Notes under the pieces: generated by a model
The model's input: the letters and a program-made list of their open reading frames with translations, nothing else
What the model was told of the DNA's origin: nothing
Database searches by the model: none
Part shown: one piece after another, positions 56,398-64,000 of the stretch
Position numbering within the stretch: the stretch's first letter is position 1
Layout of the letters: the number at the start of each line of letters is the position of its first letter
Position numbers and translations under genes: made by a program
Source of the DNA: Arachnopeziza araneosa
Lineage: Eukaryota; Ascomycota; Leotiomycetes; Helotiales; Arachnopezizaceae
DNA length: 64,000 nucleotides
Direction of reading: 5' to 3'
Assembly (NCBI GenBank): GCA_003988855.1
Contig: QYAI01000058.1
Span: 248,001 to 312,000, forward strand

Positions 56398-57516
56398 ATG
56401 TTCCCAACACTATTTTTTACCTTTGCACTCGTTGCAGGTAGAGCTTTTGCTGCACCATACATTGTCACAAACTACATCCAGTTGTCTGTATATACGGAGG
56501 AGAGTGCATTTACAGAGATACAAACTGCATACACGATGACGGAAGATGGATATACCTACACAGAGTCCGGATTTACCATTACGCCATCGGCGGTGGTGGA
56601 GACGTACACAATCCCCGTTGTACCTGATTCGGCACTCTCTGCGATCACCACCATTACAACGTCTGCAGCCTATGCCGATGTGACGGTAATCGATATTATT
56701 GTTGCGAGCGGCATACCAATCACCAATAGTGAAGACTATACCGCGACTGCATATCTGTCTACCGAAACTTTCGTTCCGGTAACCTACTCCAAGGCCTCAA
56801 CCTGCGGAGGTCATGATTGGAAACTTACTACCAATGTTCCAATCTATCTTCCCGCAGTCGTTACATTCACTCCAGCCTCCCTTACAACAGCTACAACAAC
56901 CCTCAGCTATCTCTACGAGAGTCCAACCGTCACCAGCGAAGTCATTGCGATTCTCAACCCGAGCGACATCTCGGCACAGGACCTCGCAGCGGCTTCAATC
57001 GAATATGCACCATACGGTATAGACTACTGCTATACGCCTACCACAGCCTGTTCAATACCAGCCACTGCGACGGGAACAGCGGCCGTTTGCACGGTCACCT
57101 TGGCGTTTGACAGCTCCACCAGTCCCAACGACTCCTTCGACGACGGGTACAACTGGTACCACAGGCTCCTTCTCATCGCCATCATCGTCCCTGTTGGATG
57201 GGCGGTCCTCTGGCTCTCCATCGGGCTCTACGAATCCTGGGTCTCCTTCAGAGGCCTCATGCAGGGACAGCATCGCAAGAGAGGGACGCCGTACGCATGG
57301 GGCTGTGTCAGTCTCTGGTTTCTGTGCTGCTCTGGGCCGACGTACAAGGCGAAGAGCGTCGAAGAGCAGGAGAGATTGACGGAGCAGTGGAATGCGATGA
57401 AAGGGGAGCGGAAATTCACGCTGTGGATTGAATGGGGATTCAGGTGGAAATATCCGACTGAGGTTCTCGGGGAGGAGCCGGAGCTCGCAAAGAAAGCGCT
57501 GAGACAGTGTGCGTGA
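56398..57516 (+). CDS. Type I membrane protein with Thr/Ser/Tyr-rich ectodomain
   Basis: A single exon of 372 residues from the ATG at 56398, chosen because a signal peptide (MFPTLFFTFALVAGRAFA) starts there. The ectodomain, up to about residue 250, is rich in Thr, Ser, Tyr and Val, with repeated YT-E/T words and likely heavy O-glycosylation. A single membrane helix (RLLLIAIIVPVGWAVLWLSIGLY, about 255-277) is followed by a cytosolic tail of about 95 residues with an FLCCSGP motif (possible palmitoylation) and charged helices. The plan resembles cell-wall stress sensors, but I see no WSC or other known sensor domain, so the function stays open. Confidence 0.75.
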   Translation: MFPTLFFTFALVAGRAFAAPYIVTNYIQLSVYTEESAFTEIQTAYTMTEDGYTYTESGFTITPSAVVETYTIPVVPDSALSAITTITTSAAYADVTVIDIIVASGIPITNSEDYTATAYLSTETFVPVTYSKASTCGGHDWKLTTNVPIYLPAVVTFTPASLTTATTTLSYLYESPTVTSEVIAILNPSDISAQDLAAASIEYAPYGIDYCYTPTTACSIPATATGTAAVCTVTLAFDSSTSPNDSFDDGYNWYHRLLLIAIIVPVGWAVLWLSIGLYESWVSFRGLMQGQHRKRGTPYAWGCVSLWFLCCSGPTYKAKSVEEQERLTEQWNAMKGERKFTLWIEWGFRWKYPTEVLGEEPELAKKALRQCA

Positions 57517-58233
57517 TCTGGAAACGGTGAGAGGAATATGGTGATTTGTTTTCGAGAGATGAAGATTGGATAACGATGCGAGATGTTTGATGTTCATGCG
57601 ATACCCTCGATCCCTGATAGCTACTTAATGTAATACCTGATAAAAGAGCCAACCGGGAGATATATTACATTTACTATTTTGAGGAAGAAAGCTTATCCGG
57701 ACCTTGTCGGATTCAAGGTCAAGACTCAATGCGTGATATCCAATGTGCAGACCCACGTTGTCTCTGCTATCTTAAGTTTGAGACATATCCCACCCTTTCT
57801 GTTGTGAAGGTATTTGGCGGGAAACGATGCTGACATTCCTGTCATAATTAAGGAAGAAAGTTGATAAATTGGGTTGACTTTCGTATAATTTAAATACTTG
57901 AGAGGAATACTTTAGAGGTTATACCATCCTCAGGGTAGATATAATAATAATTACGATGCAAATGCGCATATCAAATATACATCCTCGCGAATACTTCCCC
58001 CTTTGGGCGGATCTAGTTTTGCTTTTCCATGGCGGACGAACTGCGGGGTAAGTCAGATTCGTAGGGAGCTCCCCTCGCCCCTCGCCCCCCTCAATCTTTC
58101 TTATCAAGCTCCGCTCGCTTCCTCCAAGCTCCTCTCGTCATCGCACGTCGCCAATTAACTAGAAAAAGATTCGTGGAAACACCACGACGACGACGACGAC
58201 GACAACGACGACGACGACGTCGTCTGTATCATC
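57517..58233. other. Intergenic region and RTC5 leader
   Basis: AT-rich in the first part, then the trinucleotide repeat just upstream of the Rtc5 start. No gene is seen. Confidence 0.5.
58184..58219. repeat. (ACG)n trinucleotide microsatellite
   Basis: About twelve ACG units with one ACA interruption, in the presumed 5' leader 15-50 bases before the Rtc5 ATG. Confidence 0.85.
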
Positions 58234-60349
58234 ATGGGTCAGGGTAGCTCGACAACAGCCAGCCCACCCTCTCCAGGTACGCAGAATCATCGCGGCTGAG
58301 CATGTCAACTTATCTTATCAAGAGGAGCTCGCCCTCCGCCTGACCAACATCTTCGCCGAGAGATGCTTCACCACGTTCGAACTCCATTCCTTCAAGCAGA
58401 CGTTCAAGTCCTTGGCACAAGAAGATGAATCGACCGGCGTGAAATATTGGTCCGAAGAGACGTTTGTCGAGTTTTTGGAGCTGCCTGGTGCCGAGGTTCC
58501 GGGATCGGGAGCAGCACTATATCAATTGTGCAGCTATGTTGGCGCCTTTCCCTTTCCAAGCCATGCGCCAGCCGTGCTGACGGGTGAGGCCCTGTTAAGG
58601 ATAGTCTGTTTGATGACGGGAAGATATCTAAAGGTCCTACAAAGCGGAAAGGAGACTTGGAGAAGAGCGATATGGAGAGCTTGTGCCATTTTCGAGAAAG
58701 TTGCTGCTATAAAGCACAGCAATGGTGGAGCAGCTCCCGCTACAGCAGCAGGTCCTTCTTCAGGAAGCAAGACGCAGGAAGACGAAGACTCCGAAGGCGA
58801 GCTCACGTTCCATGCCTTTGAGCTCTTGGATGCTCTAGACTTTTATGAGCACGATAAGAAGGTTCAAGAGGGCTCAATTCCAAGTGAGAGCTTTTTAAAG
58901 CTTGTTCAACTCCTGCTCCTCATTGCTCCTCTCGCACCCGCGGAGAACGTATCATTATATACCGCTCAATTGGACGAAAAACGCCTCGAGAGTCTTCATT
59001 CAACTTCCAAGAGTATCCTAGCATCCTTTGGGCCCGACGATAAGTCAGGCATTGGATATAAAACATTTGATTCGGTAATCGCCAACGAGCTTCCCCATTT
59101 GTTTGACAGCTTTGAGCCTCTATTTGAGCATTTTTTGTTCCCGAAGGATTTCGACGTCCACAAGAGCAAAGCCGCTGCTCAGACAGAATCTGCACAACCC
59201 TCATCTTCAGAAGCTCCCAGTACCGCGGTCGCTTCCCAAATAGAGCCAGCACAGATTCCAGCTCCAGAACCCCTTTTACCTGTGCAAGGCGACATTCTTG
59301 ATCTGAGCTTGCTCTCCCAACTCTCCTTCATCTTCGCCGACAAGAATACCTTTCACCGTCTGCGCCCACTCTATCTTGGCCATAAACATGGCTACAGCAT
59401 GGGCTCCTTCGAGAAATCCGTATTCAAATGGCACGCACCATCTTTTATGCTCATCTCAGGGACCCTGCTCTCGCCCACCACAAAGCAAGCTCAGGCCCGC
59501 ACATTCCTCGACGACCTACCGCATCGCCGCCTCTCATCCAGCATGAACTCCCCACCACGTCTTCGAACCGCGGATTCCACAAAGGTAGTAGAAGCAATCG
59601 AAGAAACCGACGAAACCCAGCGCATCATCTATGGAGCATACATTCCCGTTCCCTGGAAAGCAACCAACAAGACGACTTTCGGAACTGACAAAACCACACT
59701 CTTTCAACTCTCGCCAGTGCATGATGTTTTCCCAACCTCCAACACTGGTCAAAACTATGCCTACTTCAACAAACCTCCCTCTATGTACTCCGGGTTGGGT
59801 TTCGGTTCTCCCCTCCCAGTCTTCAGCGCCATGACCGCATCCCAACAATCGCAGCAGTCAGACCGAACTCGTCGATCATCCATCACCGCCTACTCGGCAA
59901 GCGATACTGCTTACGGATCCAGCAGTTTCTCGGAGAATTCTTTCTCCGGACCATCCAGCCCAGGTATCAGCCGCCGCAGTTCTCTGATCGGCGATGAAGA
60001 AGTTCCTCTCGGGCCGGTATCACTCCATATCGACGATGCATTGGAGTTCGGCGTCTTTACGCATCTCACTTCAGGCAAGGGCTCGTTCTCGCCCTCGAAG
60101 CTACCGGCCAGTGCCAGAAATGGAAATTCGAACTGGCAGGATCGCTTTGAGATTGATGCTATCGAGGTCTGGGGTGTGGGTGATGCGAGTGTGGCCGAGG
60201 AACAGAGGAGAGAGTGGCTCTGGGAACAGAGGGAGGCGGAGAGGAGGAAGAGTGTCCAGTTGAGTGGAGATAGAGATGCTGATAGGGAGTTTTTGAAGAT
60301 GGCGGGGTTGATTCGAGATGAAGGGAGGAGTGGAGGGAGTGTTGGGTGA
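58234..60349 (+). CDS. RTC5: Restriction of telomere capping protein 5 (TLDc domain)
   Basis: Two exons, 58234-58276 and 58323-60349, give 689 residues. The N-terminus MGQGSSTTAS is a likely N-myristoylation signal. It is followed by the family's start (EELALRLTNIFAERCFTTFELHSFK) and an LGAFPFPS-like helical part. The TLDc domain lies about residues 345-600 (FHRLRPLYLGHKHGYSMGSFEKSVFKWHAPSF), interrupted by a Ser-rich loop (about 510-560) and closed by the acidic/basic C-terminus FEIDAIEVWGVG. Length and order match fungal Rtc5 (about 550-700 residues). In yeast Rtc5 associates with the vacuolar V-ATPase and promotes its disassembly; the name comes from a telomere-capping screen. The small first exon encodes only 14 residues and is joined in phase 1. 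Confidence 0.9.
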
Positions 60350-60562
60350 TCATGTTTCTATCTACGTGTTTGTTCTACTCTTTTAAGGATTGTACGACGG
60401 TTTTATTGTCACGATAATGAGGAAGTTTTTTCTAAGAATGTTATGGGAGGTTACTGGCTTGACAGAAGATGATGGGCGTCTTGTTTGTTTGATTATCAAA
60501 TCTAAACAATATACCGTTATTATGTCACGGAAAATACCCCTGCACGGATAGGATTGAGTTTT

Positions 60563-60637
60563 ATGTGCTCTGGATTTCGCTCCAGTGAGCTTCTTATGTA
60601 CGTAATACTGAGCTCCGCTCTCAACTCTTTACTCTCT
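60563..60637 (+). repeat. Direct repeat, copy 1
   Basis: Aligns without gaps over about 75 bases to the copy at 60942, with roughly three quarters identity, and begins at a shared GTGCTCTG word. Confidence 0.6.
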
Positions 60638-60941
60638 TCTTATACTGCACTAAAGACTTTGCCCTAGTCTTACATATAGTAGCAAGACTTAACTCATAAA
60701 GATATATGAAGAAAAAACTTGTCTCGATTAATTAGATGTAGTTATCTAGTACATGTAAACAAAAAACTAAAAATAATCTTCCGATGCTATTCTGTATCCA
60801 GATTTTTAAAGCATAGTTAGAATGCGGATAGATGTTCCGGCTCGCTCGTTTTACTAATCATCATTGGCAAATTATAGTGCTAGTTATAAACCGGCATGTT
60901 TTGATGAATGGTTTGATTAATGGACAGTCCGGAGGATTTCA

Positions 60942-61016
60942 CGTGCTCTGAATTTAGCTCCTCTGAGCTACTCATGTGCATATTACTAAGCTCTGATATC
61001 AGTTCTTCATTCCTTC
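60942..61016 (+). repeat. Direct repeat, copy 2
   Basis: Partner of 60563-60637. Several of the differences are C/T or G/A transitions. Confidence 0.6.
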
Positions 61017-61169
61017 CTCAGGTTTATTCTCTCACTAGGTTTTTGCTCTTTAAGTTTATTCTCTCTTTATATAAATTTAATTTAACTATTTCACGCTCAT
61101 CAAGTCCATGCCGTGCTCTCACTCTAGAAGGGATAAAGCTCATGCGCTTCAACACGTCTCATCTCACTC

Positions 61170-63409
61170 TTATAGTATTGTCGCCACAAAAGAATACGTA
61201 ATACAATCTTCCCCATCGCTTTTATATCCGAGTTTCAGAAGATCTCCATTCCGCAACGGGTATGGTTCCGACACGTCGTCTTGGGGTGATAATCTAGCAC
61301 CATTGAGAAATGTGCCATTCCACGATGCCGTGTCTCGAATCCACACCTCGCGATCCCTGGATGCCCATATTTCGGCGTGCCGTCTTGATATTAAAGGCGA
61401 GAGGAACAATCCGTTGCCGCTATTGGGTATCTTCTTGGCGTGGTGGGGTCTTCCGATTTGAACGCCATCTGGGTGATATGGCACCTGGATCATCTTACTT
61501 CGAGTATTGGAATCTGAGGACAGTAGGAAGAGGACCGGATTGGCGTGCACCTGCCATGTGACTCGCTTAAATGCTGAGATCCCGCCCTCTGATGATTTCT
61601 CCATTTTGGCAATATTCATCTCGAGCAACATCGACTTCGTAAAGTTGGGGTTGGAGGTGGCTTCCTCCTGGTTGGGATCCTCCAGGTCATCTTCTTCATT
61701 ACTGCTCTGGGTCGTCGATCGAGGAGCTTTCAGAGAAGAAATAACTTTTCCACAAACCGGACTAAAGATCTGATTAATGATAAAAGTTGGCGACCATCAG
61801 AAGAGAATACTGACCAAATCTCTATAGCAAAGGTCGATGTCGCCGAAACTCGTCCCGAGCAGGATGAATCCACACATTTTCCCTGAATTCGATTACCTCC
61901 AAATGTCATGGACATGACAATCTTGGATCTGGGTTGGATAACAGCTTGCCAGGTAGCTGGGGTGATAGGATAGTGGTTGTAGCCGTTCATCACTACGAAT
62001 CTTTGGCTCAGTACATGTAATAAACCAGGTGAGTTTTGAAAACTATCGAGAAGAAACTACTGAAAAATCTTGGGTGAAGTTTCAGTAAGTGATTTCAAAT
62101 AGACACGGGAACCTACATTCCAGAATTGAAATTGAGAACAGGGCAACCGCTTAATTCTACCCAGCGCATCTTCAAACAGAAAATGGTCGCCATAGAGCAA
62201 AAGATGGCCGACGGAGGATTTGTACAATGCGCTAATGTATGGAGCAAGAAGCATTCGTTTTGTTGTTAGCTTTTATATGGTTCTCGGGAAGGTAACGTAC
62301 AGGAGCTCGCGAATGAGACATTGGAGGCTTGAAAGAAGGAGCCAGAAGCTGCCAGCCAAGTTCTGAATAGCTGCTTCAATGCCAGGATGATATACTATAG
62401 GGTCTGAGATTGATCTAGCGATTGAGAGATTATTCAGCGTATGTTTTATTGCTCCCATTGAATCATCCACCTGGTCAAGTTTTCTGATGAGAGCGGAAGA
62501 TTGGGCTTGGTTCTCTAAACGCTGCATTAAGTGGCCATTACTCGCTTTCGAATTTTGTCGTTGTAGTTGATTTATGATGATTGCTGTAGAAGAAGTTTCG
62601 TTTGTCGTGAGCTTATCAAGCTTTGAGTGAAGAGATAAAGTTGCTTCGCTGGTCACCTGCTGCGATTCAATCAGTTGCTTAAGCCCAGTTTCCATTCTTG
62701 AATTTGAGTCCCGTTCGTGATTTGATAGTTCGTCTATCCGAGCTAGGGTGGAATCAGTAGCATTCTGAATAGATTGGGCAACTGTCTCGTTGAACGCAAC
62801 CTGTGTTGTTGTCAAGCGTTCGATTTTGCTGTGAACCTCGATTACTTGAGGGTTTATTTTCATGTCGATGGCTTCGCTAAGGACATGAGAGAGCCGATCT
62901 TGAATCTCACGAGGTATTTTCAAAGTCGTTTGACTAAAACAAGTTAACAATCACTGATGGAAAGTGTTCATTGTTGTGACCCACACAATCTGCTGGCCAA
63001 GGAGTAAGCTAACGGCGGCTAGGGGTACGGCTACACGATCTTGCAACTTCTGAAGCTTCTTTGACATAGAAACAGCCCAGTGGATTTTCTTCGGAACTGT
63101 TAAAATCTTATGCCTGGTGGAATCTGCACCAAGGGATCCTCCGAATCGAGTTTGGATATCATCAAGAAAGGCCGTTAGTGGCGTCCGAATGTGTTCACAT
63201 TGCTCTCGCAAGTTCTCTGTAATATCCTTATCTAAGGATGTGTATTGCAGAGCACTCAAGTGTTGTAATGTTCTTGAAAGCGTCTGAAGAAAGGAGCAGG
63301 CGTCTTGAAATTCTGACGAGGCTGCACCGGATTCTTTCAAAGTGATGTAAATCTGGTTCAATAGTTTCAATGCGGCTAGTACGTCACCTACTGACCAACC
63401 AAATGACAT
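61170..63409 (-). CDS. MSFGW / coiled-coil / ubiquitin-like / FHA fusion protein
   Basis: Five minus-strand exons, 63409-62985, 62933-62301, 62231-62117, 62056-61811 and 61769-61170, give 672 residues with matching phases. The N-terminus MSFGWSVGDVLAALKLLNQIY begins a helical domain common in fungal STAND-related proteins. Residues ~145-330 are a long coiled coil. Then comes a fungal ubiquitin-like segment (LLLYGDHFLFEDALGRIKRLP) with its usual follow-on (QRFVVMNGYNHY, then VIQPRSKIVMSM and a CVDSSC motif). The last ~130 residues are an FHA domain of the SLMAP/Far10 type (GVQIGRPHHAKK, RRHAEIW, WIRDTASWNGTFLNG), which binds phosphothreonine. The weak point is the 41-nt last intron. Without it the ubiquitin-like protein would end near 61730, and the FHA domain would be a separate gene from an ATG near 61631. 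Confidence 0.65.
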
Positions 63410-63667
63410 GGTGGATAGAGAGAAGCTCGACAGAAGAGAAAATGAAGAGATGGGTCACTGAGGTAAGCCGAAGCTCTGCTCCTCTCTGCCTAGAGGTGCA
63501 CCTATGGTACTCTCAGGCCACCGTAGAATCAACAACTTCTCTTTATTAGCTCAGTACCAAAAGACTCAACCTATCCCCATTTAAGGATATCTTCTGGCAC
63601 GGAGTATTCATCGCACTCCTTTGCTTGTTAATGATTTCAAATTACACCTTTGGATTCTCTATAGACT
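63410..63667. promoter_or_regulatory. Divergent promoter between FHA-fusion and HET genes
   Basis: Only 258 bases separate the two starts, so the genes share one upstream region. CT-rich blocks are visible on both sides; no specific site is claimed. Confidence 0.45.
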
Positions 63668-64000
63668 ATGGAGCTAGATGTCACAAAGAGATACGACGAA
63701 ATTCTAGGCTACGATGGACATCCCCAACCAGCAACGTTCAAGGAACAGATCCTCGAGGCTGCACAGCATCAAATTCCAAGAGCGCAAACCCAGCACTGGG
63801 CTTCCCATTTACGCTTCCTGACATCAAATAATCCTGATCAACCCGGCGGTCTTTGTAACGTCTGCAACGTATGGCCTTCCTTCCAGCCTGGGGATCATGT
63901 TCTACAATTGACGCAAGCCCATGGGGCTGCGAGCTGCCGACACTATATCGCCGTATCATACTGCTGGGAACATCATTTTGAAGACTCTTCGAGCTCGAAA
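63668..64000 (+). CDS. HET-domain protein, 5' part only
   Basis: An ATG at 63668 opens 111 codons that run off the window without a stop. The sequence has an N-terminal leader, an LCNVCNVWPSFQPGD Cys pair, and YIAVSYCWE, which is the first conserved block of the HET domain (ALSYxWG in most members). HET proteins mediate programmed death when incompatible strains fuse; their N-terminal domain is TIR-like. Completeness cannot be judged, because the rest lies beyond the window. Its start is close to that of the divergently transcribed FHA-fusion gene. Confidence 0.75.
   Translation, partial: MELDVTKRYDEILGYDGHPQPATFKEQILEAAQHQIPRAQTQHWASHLRFLTSNNPDQPGGLCNVCNVWPSFQPGDHVLQLTQAHGAASCRHYIAVSYCWEHHFEDSSSSK

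Larger units (their letters stand above)
60350..61169. other. AT-rich intergenic region with a diverged direct repeat
   Basis: It holds two related ~75-bp copies. No gene is supported; a plus-strand frame at 60920-61201 falls within this AT-rich and repeat sequence. Confidence 0.5.

Noticed and set aside
58184..58219. Trinucleotide repeat as a coding poly-amino-acid tract
   Set aside because: It lies before the ATG of Rtc5 and is not in a supported exon.
1..64000. tRNA, rRNA and CRISPR features
   Set aside because: I looked for tRNA T-loop motifs with matching acceptor stems and for regularly spaced repeats and found none; CRISPR is not expected in a fungal nuclear genome.

Overview
The window is nuclear DNA of a filamentous ascomycete fungus. 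Nearly every gene is split by short introns (mostly 41-90 nt, GT-AG with CTAAC/CTGAC-like branch points). The families present are fungus-specific: heterokaryon-incompatibility (HET) proteins, fungal NLR-type STAND proteins, a CFEM-PTH11 receptor, Rtc5 and fungal CE1 esterase. A Tc1/mariner element carries stop codons of the kind left by RIP (repeat-induced C-to-T mutation). The gene content would fit Leotiomycetes/Helotiales, but that placement is inference. All exon joins below were read by eye and checked for phase.

Layout. 1-5.8 kb: broken BTB/POZ and SDR genes, an ankyrin-repeat protein and an M24 peptidase. 6.0-8.3 kb: a complete but dead Tc1/mariner element with a TA target duplication. 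8.5-18.3 kb: a four-helix membrane protein, a large Goodbye-NACHT-TPR-zinc-finger NLR, a secreted lysozyme-like enzyme and a small cysteine-rich secreted protein. 18.7-22.3 kb: a HET pseudogene and a CYP52-like P450. 23-28 kb: a hydrolase-NB-ARC-TPR NLR whose hydrolase nucleophile is glycine, followed directly by a stand-alone relative that keeps the serine. 28.4-30 kb: a CFEM-PTH11 receptor. 31.7-37 kb: a tail-anchored unknown protein, divergent from a gene that joins a trypsin-like protease domain to a complete MFS transporter. 37.7-46 kb: a second HET pseudogene, a proline-rich small secreted protein, a frameshifted gene of a fungal family of unknown function, and a protein beginning MSFGWS. 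46-49 kb: gene-poor. 49.3-51.5 kb: a V8-like protease with a duplicated amphipathic tail. 52.6-60.3 kb: CE1 esterase, F-box protein, a type I membrane protein and Rtc5. 61-64 kb: an MSFGW/coiled-coil/ubiquitin-like/FHA protein, divergent from a HET-domain gene cut by the window edge.

The recurring theme is self/non-self recognition and regulated cell death: two NLRs, three HET loci (two dead), SesB-like hydrolases, two intracellular protease-fold proteins with membrane-associated partner domains, and two MSFGW-type adaptors. Secreted enzymes and receptors for interacting with the surroundings lie between them. The best candidates for something new are the protease-MFS fusion (33159-36899), the protease with a repeated amphipathic tail (49280-51488) and the ubiquitin-like/FHA fusion (61170-63409).
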